Positions 43,882 through 53,686 of a DNA stretch of 64,000 nt are shown piece by piece. A model generated the notes under the pieces. That model saw only the letters and a list, made by a program, of their open reading frames with translations. It made no database searches and was not told where the DNA came from. Source of the DNA: an uncultured bacterium (GTDB lineage: Bacteria > Planctomycetota > Phycisphaerae > Phycisphaerales > SM1A02); the NCBI GenBank assembly GCA_903891095.1, contig CAITDI010000061.1, forward strand, positions 62,001-126,000, given 5' to 3'. Made by a program: the position numbers and the translations under genes. Numbering within the stretch: position 1 is the stretch's first letter; each line of letters starts with the position of its first letter.

Positions 43882-46800
43882 GGCTGATGTCCTTCCGCTG
43901 ATGCCTCGACGCGCGAGATCGCTGCGCCGATGCGCTGCACGCGCTCGGAGAGCGTACGCATCGGCATGAATGTTCCCTGCATGCGCGCGTCGACCCGGGC
44001 GAGCGCGCGGCGCGCCTCGGCGGTCGACTTGCGGGCGAGCTCGATCTCCGCCATTTCGACGGCGGCGAGCACGGGGTCGGGATTGGTCGACGCGATGGCG
44101 AGCGCCTCCGACGTGCGGCCGTCGGCGAGCAGCGCGCGCACGAGCGTGTCGAGGATGTCCGCCGAACCTTGCGCGCCTGCGACGGCGATCTGTGCAAGCG
44201 ACACCGCGGTCGCGCTGTCGCGGCGCGCGGCGACCAGCGCGTCAGCGAGGTTGTTGAGCGCGACGATGGCGGCGGGATTCTCGCGCAGCGCGTCGCCGAT
44301 GGCGGCGTCGCGCGTGGCACGCGCGGCGATCTCAGCGACATCCTTGCCGAACGCGCCGATCACCGGTTCGAACTGCGCGCGATACAGCTTTGCCGCCGCG
44401 TCGATGTCGCCCTTGGCCGCCGCGAGATCGGCACTGAGAATCGCTACGGGAACCTGGTCGCTGGCAAGCGCGGCCATCGCCTCGCTTGCGCGCGAGCACG
44501 CCTCGGCGGAGCCGCTGCGGCACATCGAGGTCCAAGCCGCGATGCACGCAGCGTGCGACACGGGATCGCTCTTGGCGACGCCTGCAATCTCGTCGATCGC
44601 CGCGATGCCCTGTTCCATCGGCAGCGCCTGCGCCGACTCGATCCACGCACCGATGATCTCGCCACGCCGCGCCTCGGAGACTCCAGCGAGTTCCGCGCGG
44701 ATATCGACGTAGCGACCACTGAGCACCGCCGCCGCGATCAGCGCGCGCACGGCGGAGCCGTCGGACGACTGCGTGAGGATTTCCTTCGCGATCGGCCGGA
44801 GAATCTCAAACGCGCGGCCAGGGCGACGACCGAGGATCTCGATCATTGCGCGCGCGGCGTCGACTTCGGCTGGCTCCGCGGTGGCCATCTTGCGCCACGC
44901 TGCGGCGCAGCTCGCGGCGTCCTCGGCGCGACCGGCGGCGATCGCCGTTTCGGTCGCGAGCTTGCCGATGCTTGCTTCGCTCGGCAGGCGCGTGAGCGCG
45001 CGCTGCGCGATGCGATAGGCGTCGTCCTTGCGGTCGGCAAGCAGATGGAACTGCGTCGCGACGCGCCACGCGAGTGGCGAGCCAGAATACGAACCGGTCA
45101 ACGCCGCCGCGCGGATGAGGGCAGCTTCGTCGGGCACGATGCGACCATCGGGTGTGGTCACGCTGTCGAGCAGCGCAATCGCCGCCGCGAGATCAGGCTG
45201 GCGGCCGCTCGCAGCCGCGAGGCTCCGCTGCAGCATCGCGCGACCCGCGGGATCGCCGACAAGGAGCGCGGCAGCAACGGTCGTCGCGTCGGCGTTGTCG
45301 GGCTCGAGCGTGAGTGCGCGCGCCAGCGCTTCGCGTGCCTTGGCGAGATCCCCGAGGCGGAGGTTGGTCCGCGCAAGCAGGAGTTCGTGTGCGGCGGTCG
45401 ACTCGGCCGCGGCGAGGCGTTCGGCGATCGCGAGCGCCGCGCGGGTATCGCCGAACGCGAGTTCGACGTTGGCGCGGACTTCATCAAAGCGTGCGCCGCC
45501 GAGTGCGTGCTCCGCCTTGTCGAGCGATGCGCGCGCGTCAGGCATGCGGCCGTCACGGGCGAGGAGCAGCGCCATCTCGCGCTCGACGAGCAACGCGCGG
45601 GTGTATTCGGCGCCTTCTGGACGGACATCGGCGGCGCCAGCTGGACCGCGGACGTTCTCAAGGATCGCCGTCGCCGCCGCGGTATCGCCCATCCGCTGGC
45701 GGATGCGCGCGAGCGCGATCGCGTCGACGATTTCCTTGCTGCGACCGACGAGCTGCTCGCGGATCTGCGCGGCCTCGAAGAGCTGTCCCTGGCGCGCCTT
45801 GAAATCAGCCACGCTGCGCTTGGACTGCAGATCGTCGCCGACGATGCGGATGTACGCCTCGAGTGCGCGCTCGGCGCCGGCGAAGTCGCCGGTCTGCTGG
45901 AGCGCGCTGACGAGCTGCGGGTAGATCGTCGCCGAACCAGGCTCCGCCTCAACGGCGCGCTGAAGCAGCTTCGCGGAACGGTCGAACTGCGCCGGCGTCT
46001 GCCGCTCGAAGAGCGCGGCGAGCGTGGTCAGCACGCTCGCCGAGTCGGGCGAGCGCATCGCGGCTGCGTCGAGCGCGGCCATCGACGACGCGAGCTTCGA
46101 GCGGTCCGTGCCGTGGAAGGTCATGTTCATCGCGGCCTCGGCGACGAGCGCGCGCAGCGATTCCGCGCCGATCGCGTCCTTCATCTGGGTGACGGCGGCG
46201 CGGACGAGGGTGTCGTCCTTCGCGCCCCACGCCTCTGCGCGCGAGAGCACGAAGATCGCCGTGTCGAGACCAGGCGCCGTAGAAAGCTCGGTTTCGAGCC
46301 ACGCGGCGAGTCCGTTGGGATCAACGAGCGGGCGGCGAAGGCGTTCGAGTCGCCGCCTGTCGGCGCCGGTCGCGGTCGCAAGCGCGCGATCGATGGAGCG
46401 AATCGCAGCGTCCTTGTCGCCCTGCGCGATGAATCGCTCGGCGATGACCGCGGCGAGCTCGGCACTGGACGCGCCCTGCTCCACGCCGCCGACGATCGCG
46501 CCTTGCAGCGAAGGATCGAGCGCGGACGCAGTCTTGAGCGCGAGCGAAAGACGGCCCGAACCGAGATCGCGGAACGACTTTCCGCCATCGGCAAGCGCGC
46601 TCTGCAGGATCTCGCGTGCCGCGTCGCGATCGCCGCGCGCGAGGAACACGTCGGCCACCAGCGGCGCGAGTTCGGCGGGGCCGAACTTGGCGTCGGGCCC
46701 GTTGAGTGCGGTCCAGAAGCGCCGCAGCGCCTCGGGAGAGTCGGTGCCGTACACGCCACCGCGCGTCGCGGGCTGGTAGTTCGCCTCGAGCGCAGCAGCC

Positions 46801-48224
46801 CACGCCTCGACCGCGAGCATCGCGACCGAGCCGTCGCCGCCGAGACCGTAGCGAACGAGGAGACTCTCAGCGATTCGGAACGCATCGCGCACGCGGCCCA
46901 GGCTCACGCTCGCGCGGATCGCGCGAACGCCAACAGGCTGGAACACATCGCCCGACTGCTCGAACGACCGGACGAGGATCGACTGCGCCTCGTCGAACTC
47001 GCCTGCTTCGATCATGACGTCGGCGAGGAGAATCGCCGCGACGGGATCCTTGGGGCAGACGCGGCCGGCGCCAGCGATGCGCTCGATGCGCGCGCGCGCT
47101 GGCTCGTCGGAGCAGGCCGCAGCGGCGGCGATGCGGAACGCGTCGGTCGTGCGAGGAGTCTCTGCGTTCGCCGATGCGTCTGCCGGCGCGTTCGCCTTGA
47201 CGAACGCCGCAGCCTCGCTGCGCTTGCCCGCGAGGTACAGCCCGGCAAACCGCAGGCGGAACACCGCCGCGTCGCTTGCGGGCGCGCTGGCAAACTTGGT
47301 GTTCAGCTCATCAAGGCGACCAGCGCGCAGGAGGCGCTGGCCTTCGATTTCGGATGCATCACCGGGACGCGAGAGCGCACCGCGCGAGTTCGCGATCGCC
47401 GCGTCGACAAGCGCGTCGCGCTCGGCCGCCGCGAATCCACCCGCTTCGATGCCACCGATGAGCGCCTCGAGCTGCTTGCGCTCGGCGACGCCAGCTGCGG
47501 CGATCGCGCGGAGCATCGAACGAGACTCGTCGCCGCGCCCCGTTTCGCGCAGCAGATCGGCCTCAAGCAAACGAAGACCAGGGTCGTCGTGGCCGACCGC
47601 GCCCGACTTCCATTCGCGAATGCGCGCAAGCCGACCTTCGGCGTCCGCGCCGGCGCGCTCGAGGCTCAGGAGCTCTGCGGATCGCCAGCGACCGTTGTTC
47701 GGCTCGATCGCCTGCAGCTCGCGCGACTTGGCGGCGGCCTCGGTGAACTTGCCCGTGAGGTTCAGCACCTCGAGCTCGATCTCACGCGCGCGCACGTCGT
47801 TGGGCTCGACCGCGAGCAGCCGATGAACGAGCGGCGGAATCTCGGGCAGCTGACCGAGTCCGATGTACGCCTCCAGCAAACCGCGCATCGCGCGGACATT
47901 CTTCTGATCCGCCGCCTGCACCGCGCGGAAGTAACCCGCTGCCGTCGACAGATGCCGACCGTTCGCCTCGGGGACGCGCATGCGGCATTCGGCGAGCGCG
48001 AGCACGACCTCGGCGTCGCGGTTGTTGCGCGCGGCGAACGCGAGCGGCTCGAGCGCGTTCTCGAACTTGCCCGCCGCGAAGAGCGTGAGGCCTTCCTGCT
48101 TCTTCTCAACGAGCTGCGCGTCGCGATGCGCGGTGCGGGCGATCATGCCCGCGGCGATGGCGACAGCAAGCCCGCCAGCGACGGCGCTCGAGAGGATGAT
48201 GCGGCGCTTGGTTCTCGGGTTCAC
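43878..48224 (-). CDS. Giant membrane-anchored TPR protein of the exosortase operon
   Basis: A GTG at 48224 overlaps the sugar transferase stop (GTGA), with GAGGAAG just upstream, and gives 1,448 residues. One N-terminal membrane helix (about 10-29, [19 protein letters not shown]) anchors it; the rest is almost entirely Ala/Glu/Arg/Leu-rich helical hairpins with TPR-like spacing (such as [36 protein letters not shown]). TPR proteins such as PrsT occur in proteobacterial PEP-CTERM loci, but are about 900 residues. It may be a scaffold for polymer synthesis or export across the envelope. Its stop overlaps the rfbA start. Confidence 0.85.
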   Translation of the reverse strand: MNPRTKRRIILSSAVAGGLAVAIAAGMIARTAHRDAQLVEKKQEGLTLFAAGKFENALEPLAFAARNNRDAEVVLALAECRMRVPEANGRHLSTAAGYFRAVQAADQKNVRAMRGLLEAYIGLGQLPEIPPLVHRLLAVEPNDVRAREIELEVLNLTGKFTEAAAKSRELQAIEPNNGRWRSAELLSLERAGADAEGRLARIREWKSGAVGHDDPGLRLLEADLLRETGRGDESRSMLRAIAAAGVAERKQLEALIGGIEAGGFAAAERDALVDAAIANSRGALSRPGDASEIEGQRLLRAGRLDELNTKFASAPASDAAVFRLRFAGLYLAGKRSEAAAFVKANAPADASANAETPRTTDAFRIAAAAACSDEPARARIERIAGAGRVCPKDPVAAILLADVMIEAGEFDEAQSILVRSFEQSGDVFQPVGVRAIRASVSLGRVRDAFRIAESLLVRYGLGGDGSVAMLAVEAWAAALEANYQPATRGGVYGTDSPEALRRFWTALNGPDAKFGPAELAPLVADVFLARGDRDAAREILQSALADGGKSFRDLGSGRLSLALKTASALDPSLQGAIVGGVEQGASSAELAAVIAERFIAQGDKDAAIRSIDRALATATGADRRRLERLRRPLVDPNGLAAWLETELSTAPGLDTAIFVLSRAEAWGAKDDTLVRAAVTQMKDAIGAESLRALVAEAAMNMTFHGTDRSKLASSMAALDAAAMRSPDSASVLTTLAALFERQTPAQFDRSAKLLQRAVEAEPGSATIYPQLVSALQQTGDFAGAERALEAYIRIVGDDLQSKRSVADFKARQGQLFEAAQIREQLVGRSKEIVDAIALARIRQRMGDTAAATAILENVRGPAGAADVRPEGAEYTRALLVEREMALLLARDGRMPDARASLDKAEHALGGARFDEVRANVELAFGDTRAALAIAERLAAAESTAAHELLLARTNLRLGDLAKAREALARALTLEPDNADATTVAAALLVGDPAGRAMLQRSLAAASGRQPDLAAAIALLDSVTTPDGRIVPDEAALIRAAALTGSYSGSPLAWRVATQFHLLADRKDDAYRIAQRALTRLPSEASIGKLATETAIAAGRAEDAASCAAAWRKMATAEPAEVDAARAMIEILGRRPGRAFEILRPIAKEILTQSSDGSAVRALIAAAVLSGRYVDIRAELAGVSEARRGEIIGAWIESAQALPMEQGIAAIDEIAGVAKSDPVSHAACIAAWTSMCRSGSAEACSRASEAMAALASDQVPVAILSADLAAAKGDIDAAAKLYRAQFEPVIGAFGKDVAEIAARATRDAAIGDALRENPAAIVALNNLADALVAARRDSATAVSLAQIAVAGAQGSADILDTLVRALLADGRTSEALAIASTNPDPVLAAVEMAEIELARKSTAEARRALARVDARMQGTFMPMRTLSERVQRIGAAISRVEASAEGHQP

Positions 48225-49696
48225 TTGCTTCCTCGCGTTTCCTGTGCGGTTCCAGCGGAATCCGCGCTCTTCCGACCGATCCGCAGCATGCCCATCACTG
48301 TCATCACGATGATCCGCAGGTCGAGGAGCGGACCCTTCCGCTCGACATACTCGATGTCGTACTGAATCCACTCCTGGAAGTCCTTGCCAGGCGCACGCGT
48401 GCGCATGACCTGCCAGAGTCCGGTGATTCCGGGCCGCACGGACAGGCGCTTCTCGCGCCAGGCTGGGCAGAACTGATTCTCGTTGTCGGGGCTCGGGCGC
48501 GGCCCGACGACGCTCATCTCGCCCTTGAGCACGTTCCAGAACTGCGGGAATTCGTCGAGCTGGAAGCGGCGCAGGATCTTGCCCACGCGCGTCACGCGCG
48601 GGTCGTCGCGGATGAAGACCTGCGGTCCGTCGCAGAGATTCTGCTTGCGGAGCTCGGCGACGAGCGCCTCGGCGTTGCGGCGCATCGTGCGGAACTTCCA
48701 GCAGCGGAAGATCCCGCCGCCCTTGGTCTGCCGGCGATGGCCGAAGAAGATCGGGAATCCGTCGTCGATCACGACCGCAATCGCGATCGCGAGGATCAGC
48801 GGGCTGAACACGACGAGCACGCTCGCCGCGAACACCACGTCGAACGCGCGCTTGAACGGGCGATACCAGTTGCCGCGCGGAGCGGTTTCCTGCGATTCGC
48901 GTCCCGACTCGTGCGAGAAGATCTCGCCGATCGGACGCACACGCAGGGCGCTCGTGGTCGCACGGTCCCACACCACCGAAGGTCCGATTTCCTGCAGCGG
49001 CGCGTCGGCTCCACGCGAAATCCTCGGACGCTCGCCGATCCAGAGCGGACCGATGCAGCGATCGCGCTCGGCGATGCGGTCGGACGCGAGTCCAAACACG
49101 CCGTCGGCGAGCGGACGGATGCCCTCGATCACGCGATCGGGATGCGCCCACGCCGTCGCGATCGCGCGCACGAGCTGCTCGCGGTCCTGCTGGCTCGCGG
49201 AGTGAAATCCCCTGCCCGCACAGTCGATTGCGTCGATGCGAACGCGGCCGCGGACGCGCATCGCCGCCAGCGCGCGCTGCGCAGTCGCAGCCATCGCCCA
49301 CGCCTCGGCATGCGCGCGGCGACGCGCGATGTAGACCTGGCCCGACACGTTGCGATCGGCGTTGTACTTGCGCTCGATCTTCGCCACGTTGCCGTCGGCG
49401 CCGAAGAGAATGCGCTCGCGGTATCCGTCCTTGACGGGCTGCAGCAGGTGCACGCGCGTGCATTCCGCGCTGTTCCAGAGCAGCGTGTCGGCGATGGTCC
49501 GCAGGTCGAAGACCGCGAGCTGGCCCTCGTCGAGCAGCAGGAACACATCGGCGTCGGGGTCGGGCATCGTGCCGCTGCCGAGGCGCACGCACGACACGCC
49601 GAACGACGCCCAGTAGGCATCGTGGATCTCGATGGCGTCGAGGCCCCAGATGCGCCCTGTGGCGGCTGGCTGATGCGCAAGCGTGCCCGTGGGCAT
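48221..49696 (-). CDS. Polyprenyl-phosphate sugar-1-phosphate transferase with extra N-terminal domain
   Basis: The 491-residue protein has a C-terminal bacterial sugar transferase domain (about 280-480): RPFKRAFDVVFAASVLVV with a membrane helix, CWKFRTMRRNAE, QLDEFPQFWNVLKGEMSVVG and PRPS, and RPGITGLWQV. It links the first sugar phosphate to undecaprenyl phosphate. Residues 1-270 form an extra soluble domain (GLDAIEIHDAYWASFGVSCV at 18-37) that I do not recognise, in place of the usual four N-terminal membrane helices. It overlaps the Wzc-like gene by one base and the TPR gene by four. Confidence 0.88.
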   Translation of the reverse strand: MPTGTLAHQPAATGRIWGLDAIEIHDAYWASFGVSCVRLGSGTMPDPDADVFLLLDEGQLAVFDLRTIADTLLWNSAECTRVHLLQPVKDGYRERILFGADGNVAKIERKYNADRNVSGQVYIARRRAHAEAWAMAATAQRALAAMRVRGRVRIDAIDCAGRGFHSASQQDREQLVRAIATAWAHPDRVIEGIRPLADGVFGLASDRIAERDRCIGPLWIGERPRISRGADAPLQEIGPSVVWDRATTSALRVRPIGEIFSHESGRESQETAPRGNWYRPFKRAFDVVFAASVLVVFSPLILAIAIAVVIDDGFPIFFGHRRQTKGGGIFRCWKFRTMRRNAEALVAELRKQNLCDGPQVFIRDDPRVTRVGKILRRFQLDEFPQFWNVLKGEMSVVGPRPSPDNENQFCPAWREKRLSVRPGITGLWQVMRTRAPGKDFQEWIQYDIEYVERKGPLLDLRIIVMTVMGMLRIGRKSADSAGTAQETRGSK

Positions 49697-52014
49697 CAGG
49701 CGGCTCCCCTTCGCGGAGTCGCTTCGTTGGCGTTCATCACGCGGCCTGCGCCGAGCAGCGGATGCCGGTGCTTGACCGTTCCGTTGCCATCGAGCGCGCT
49801 GGCGACGTCGGTCGACATCTTGGAGATCGAGCCGTAGCGCATGCAGTCGGACTTGACCGCGTCGTTGAGCACGAGTCCGATGTAGTCGGATCCTGCCGAG
49901 CGAATCTCGGCGATCGACTCCGCCAGCCGACCGCGCGAACGGCCGCGGCGAATGACGAGCATCGCGCCGTCGCAGCTCGCGGCGACCGGAATCGCCTCGA
50001 CGCTCGCGGTCATCGGACCCGCGTCGACGATGATGATGTCAAAGCGATCGCGCAGCGTGCGCAGCAACCGGCGCATCGCGCCGACCTGGACATGGCTCGC
50101 GGAGACATTCGGATCGGTACCGATCGGCAGCAGCCAGACGCCAGGCTGCGCCTCGACCAGCTCGTCGCCGAGCTCGCCCCGGCGAAGCACCTCGCGCACG
50201 CCGGGCGCGTGCAGGCGGTCAAGCATGCCGCTCATCGCGCGACCGATGAAGTCGCAGTCGACGATCACGGGACGGTGACCGGCGCGCGCGTAGCTGATCG
50301 CGAGCGACAGCGCGACGGTGGTCTTGCCGTCGCCCTGGGACGGGCTGGTCACGAGCATCGCGTAGCCCTCGCCAGGAGCGCGACGCGACTCGATCTTGTT
50401 GCGGAGACGGTCCACGCAGTTGATCGCGAGATCATGCGCGAACGGATCGCTTGCGGCCTGCGACATGTCGGGGATCACGCCGAGCCACTGCAGCCCGTGC
50501 GAGTCGTTGGCCAGCTGCGACGCGCGGAACGCGCGCGGACTGATCGTGCCGATCAGGAAGAACAGACCGAACGAAGCACCCAAACCGCCGAGGAGCCCCA
50601 GCGACGCGAACTGCACACGCTTGTCCGACGCAGGCGTCGGGAGCTGGCTCGCGTAGCGCGCGACGCTCAGACGGCCGCGGCGGATGCTGTCCTGCTCGCG
50701 CTCGAGTTCACCGATGCGCACGGCAAAGCTCTGCTCGGACTTGCGCGACTCCTCGATGCGGCGATCGGTCTCGGTGAGCCGGGCGAGCAGCATGTTCGCC
50801 TGGTCGATCTCGGTGCGCAGCGCCTGATGCTCGGCGGAGAGCCTGGTGGCCTGCCGGCGCGCAGCGCCGAGGTTCAGGTCGCGGCCGTGGCCTTCCGCCC
50901 ACATCGTGCACGCGCCGGCGCGGGCGGCCGCGAGCTGCGCTTCGAGCGAGCTCACTTCGCGGGCTGCCATTTCGTACACGCGATGCTCAGGCTTGTAGGT
51001 CTTGGGAAGCGCGCTGAAGCGAATCTTTGCCGCATCGACCGCGCGACGAAGGCCGGGGAGCGACGGATCGATCGCGTCGAGCTCGGCGAGGGTCGGCTCG
51101 AGGCGAAGCTCGTCCGGCGGCGAGGCGGCGGAGTCGCCGCCCACGGCAGGCCGCGCGCCTTCCTTCGCCTTCGCGAGATCCCACTGGCGCTCGATGTCCT
51201 GCTGGAGCGACTTGTTCGTGGCCAGCTTCTCCTCGAGGTCGCGCATCTTGGTCACGCGGGCCTCGATCAGCGACGCAAGATCGGCGCTGCCGTACGGCGT
51301 GTCCTTGAGGACCGCGATGCGCTCCTCGGCGAACTTGGTCTCGTCGCGGCGCGCGAGCGTCATCATCTCGCGGAGCGAGGCGATCTTGCGGCTGTAGACG
51401 GTCTCGGCGCTCGGACCGTAGATATCGAGGTACGCGTCCACGATCCAGTTGGCGACGGGCGCGGGGATCGCCTTGTCGGGCGACTCGAACCGCACTTCGA
51501 GCATGCTGCCCGAGCGCGGGGTGGTCACGACGAGACCATCGGCAAGCGCCTGCAGGCCCTGGTCCGCGCCGTGCGCCGCGAAGAACTTGCGGACAGCGGC
51601 TGCTTCCACTGCGGCTTCGTTCGGGCGCTCCGCCTTGGCGCGCACCGTGGGCTCGCCGCGCGCGGCGGCGTCAGCGACCGCAGCGAACACGCGCGGATCG
51701 GTCAGCAACACGACCTGCTGCGACACGTAGGCGTCGTAGTTGTCCATCGCCTTGGTCTCGGGCATGTCCTCGGCGAGGATCGTGTCGAGCTTGGCGTCGA
51801 TCTTGACGTACGCCGTCGCCGCGTACTTGACGGGCGCGACATAGAAACCGCCCGCCGCGAGCAGCGCGCCGAGCGTGACTCCCGTGAGCACGCACCATCC
51901 CCAGCGGTTCTGCAGGCGATCCTGCACGAGCGCCATGGGATTCGGCGCCTGCGAGGCCGGCGTGGCGGCGGGTGCGGTCATGGTCGAGAGTGCGGTCGTG
52001 TCGTTGTCCATCAT
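49696..52014 (-). CDS. Wzc/GumC-like chain-length protein with cytoplasmic ATPase domain
   Basis: The 772-residue protein has two membrane helices (about 40-60 and 468-490) flanking a long periplasmic coiled-coil region (about 200-460), as in Wzz/Wzc polysaccharide co-polymerases. The C-terminal BY-kinase-like ATPase has Walker A SPSQGDGKTT (557-566), Walker A' VIVDCD (583-588) and Walker B IIIVDAG (660-666). Unlike true Wzc kinases there is no Tyr after residue 727, so no C-terminal Tyr cluster for autophosphorylation, and Walker A' lacks the following Arg. It controls chain length or export in the operon. The start ATGATG overlaps the EpsI stop. Confidence 0.9.
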   Translation of the reverse strand: MMDNDTTALSTMTAPAATPASQAPNPMALVQDRLQNRWGWCVLTGVTLGALLAAGGFYVAPVKYAATAYVKIDAKLDTILAEDMPETKAMDNYDAYVSQQVVLLTDPRVFAAVADAAARGEPTVRAKAERPNEAAVEAAAVRKFFAAHGADQGLQALADGLVVTTPRSGSMLEVRFESPDKAIPAPVANWIVDAYLDIYGPSAETVYSRKIASLREMMTLARRDETKFAEERIAVLKDTPYGSADLASLIEARVTKMRDLEEKLATNKSLQQDIERQWDLAKAKEGARPAVGGDSAASPPDELRLEPTLAELDAIDPSLPGLRRAVDAAKIRFSALPKTYKPEHRVYEMAAREVSSLEAQLAAARAGACTMWAEGHGRDLNLGAARRQATRLSAEHQALRTEIDQANMLLARLTETDRRIEESRKSEQSFAVRIGELEREQDSIRRGRLSVARYASQLPTPASDKRVQFASLGLLGGLGASFGLFFLIGTISPRAFRASQLANDSHGLQWLGVIPDMSQAASDPFAHDLAINCVDRLRNKIESRRAPGEGYAMLVTSPSQGDGKTTVALSLAISYARAGHRPVIVDCDFIGRAMSGMLDRLHAPGVREVLRRGELGDELVEAQPGVWLLPIGTDPNVSASHVQVGAMRRLLRTLRDRFDIIIVDAGPMTASVEAIPVAASCDGAMLVIRRGRSRGRLAESIAEIRSAGSDYIGLVLNDAVKSDCMRYGSISKMSTDVASALDGNGTVKHRHPLLGAGRVMNANEATPRRGAA

Positions 52015-52823
52015 GGCTCGTCTCCCGAGGTTGCCTGCGATACGCCGTGCAACTTCGTGTGCTCCATCCCGTCAGTCTTCGGATCGGTATCTGCGATCGC
52101 CTCGGTCTGCGCGACGGGCAGGCCCTTGAGCGCACGCACGCAGTCCGAGGGAATCAGTGCAAGAAGTTCATTCGCCGTCGCCGCGACATCGTCCGCAGCG
52201 GGCCATCCATCCATCACCACCTGGATCTGTCCGACGCCGAGGCGCGAGATCTCGAGCTTGGCCACGCGCGAACGCAGCTGCTCGATGTCCGAGCTGATCG
52301 CCGCGTCGGGCAGCACGAAGAAGCCGATCACCGACACCTCGCGCAGCGCGCCGGTGCCGTCGACCGAGCTGAATCGATACAGCGTCGCGCGGAAGCGCTC
52401 GCCGTTGAGCTCCAGCGCAACGCTGTCGTGCCCGCCCTCGCGCGCATGCCAGCCGGACGAGGGGTAGCACGACGGCGGGTAGTGGCCGTTCATGTCACGC
52501 ACGTCGCCGCAGTGGATCACGCCGAGCGTCGCGTGACGACCGGTGCCGAGCTCCACGAATCGACGCGAGAGCACGGCCGTCGGCATCAGGATCTCCGTCG
52601 CAGCCGCGGGGAGCGGGCAATCCGTGCCCACCCAGCGGCCCGTCATGAACGGAACCTGCTCGAGGCTCATGCGGATCGACTGCGCGCGCGCAACCGCCTC
52701 GCCGCGGTCACCAGTCTGCCGCGACAACGCAGTTCCGCCCGCAAGCAGCGCCGCGAGGCAAAGCACAGGCGCCGCGCGATTGGCGCGGTGGATCAGGCGG
52801 AGTGTTGCTAGCGAGAGCTTCAT
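52011..52823 (-). CDS. EpsI-type exosortase-associated protein
   Basis: The 270-residue product starts at the ATG at 52823 overlapping the exosortase stop (ATGA); an alternative start lies 18 bases upstream inside the exosortase gene. Residues 15-34 are an N-terminal membrane helix. HYPPSCYPSSGW (about 114-125) is the conserved EpsI motif, and the mature part is beta-rich. EpsI proteins sit next to or fused with exosortases in many bacteria and are thought to help in extracellular polysaccharide production; the exact role is unknown. A low-complexity tail (about 245-270) ends the protein. Confidence 0.85.
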   Translation of the reverse strand: MKLSLATLRLIHRANRAAPVLCLAALLAGGTALSRQTGDRGEAVARAQSIRMSLEQVPFMTGRWVGTDCPLPAAATEILMPTAVLSRRFVELGTGRHATLGVIHCGDVRDMNGHYPPSCYPSSGWHAREGGHDSVALELNGERFRATLYRFSSVDGTGALREVSVIGFFVLPDAAISSDIEQLRSRVAKLEISRLGVGQIQVVMDGWPAADDVAATANELLALIPSDCVRALKGLPVAQTEAIADTDPKTDGMEHTKLHGVSQATSGDEP

Positions 52824-53686
52824 GCCTGCAGGAACCTCCACGTGAATACCGGAAGGTCAAGCCACCGCATGAAGCGGATCAGTCCCAGCAGCATCACGAT
52901 CGCCAGCGGCAGCATGAGCCAGCCAGCGACATCGTGGAACCGTTCCGCGTCCTGCGCCGATTCGTACGCATAGGCAAGCGCCGTCGGCACGAGGCGCACG
53001 ACGTTGCAGACGATCGCGATCACCGGGCTCGCGACCAGGAGCGCGATGCGCGCCATCGGCCGCAGCGGCACGCTGAAGACAAAGGCAAAGAAGGTCAGCG
53101 CCAGCGCGAACACCATGCGCATGCCGTCGCACGCTTCGCCGACGAAGATCGAGCGACCGGCGATCTGGATCGAGTTGCCCGCGCGCTCGGTCGCGATGCC
53201 GAGGACATCGAGCACTTCCTGCGTGACGCCGACGGCGAGCGACTGCAGCGGACCCGCAAGCCACTTGCGGACTTCCGCAGGCACGGGGATCAGGAACAGC
53301 AGCGCGAGGAACACGGGGAAGAACTGCCGAAGGACCTCGGTCCCCGCCACCGCGACTGCGCACGAGCAGAGCGCAAGCACCGCGCCGAGATGAACCGCAG
53401 CGCGCGTATCGGTCTGTTCGCCCCACCACGCGAGCGCCACGGCGGCGCCGACGATCGGGAGCGCAGAGAGGCTCGGACGACGCATCACGAACTGCATGCG
53501 CGACCGACGAAGCCACGCGAGATACGCGGCCACCACGGGCACGAGAAAGATGTAGCCGTTGTCGGTCCTGCGCTCCGCCTGCAGATACAGATCCGTCCAC
53601 GCGGGCCAGAACGCATAGAGCGCCGCCGCGATCAACGCGCCGACGACCCATGCATCGCGGGAGTTCCAGGTGCGGTAGGCGTTCAC
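52820..53686 (-). CDS. Exosortase
   Basis: A GTG at 53686, overlapping the preceding stop (GTGA), gives 288 residues. About eight membrane helices are visible. The exosortase catalytic triad is present: Cys186 in VGEACDGMR, Arg231 in NVVRLVPTA and His251 in RFHDVAGW. LIPVPAEVRKWLAGPLQSLA (133-152) is the usual mid-protein motif, and LQAERRTDNGYIFLVPVVA (34-52) the N-terminal one. It is a membrane transpeptidase that removes the C-terminal sorting helix from exported proteins. The neighbouring EpsI gene and EPS genes are typical. A likely local substrate is the protein at 59997-60719. Confidence 0.93.
   Translation of the reverse strand: MNAYRTWNSRDAWVVGALIAAALYAFWPAWTDLYLQAERRTDNGYIFLVPVVAAYLAWLRRSRMQFVMRRPSLSALPIVGAAVALAWWGEQTDTRAAVHLGAVLALCSCAVAVAGTEVLRQFFPVFLALLFLIPVPAEVRKWLAGPLQSLAVGVTQEVLDVLGIATERAGNSIQIAGRSIFVGEACDGMRMVFALALTFFAFVFSVPLRPMARIALLVASPVIAIVCNVVRLVPTALAYAYESAQDAERFHDVAGWLMLPLAIVMLLGLIRFMRWLDLPVFTWRFLQA

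Noticed and set aside
44169-48365. 1,398-codon plus-strand open frame
   Set aside because: It is antisense to the TPR gene, Arg/Glu/Ala-rich and has no recognisable domain; it is a shadow caused by high GC.
43878-49592. 1,904-codon open frame joining the TPR protein to an upstream extension
   Set aside because: The first 456 codons lie out of frame inside the sugar transferase gene. A GTG with a ribosome site at 48224 overlapping the stop is a better start.
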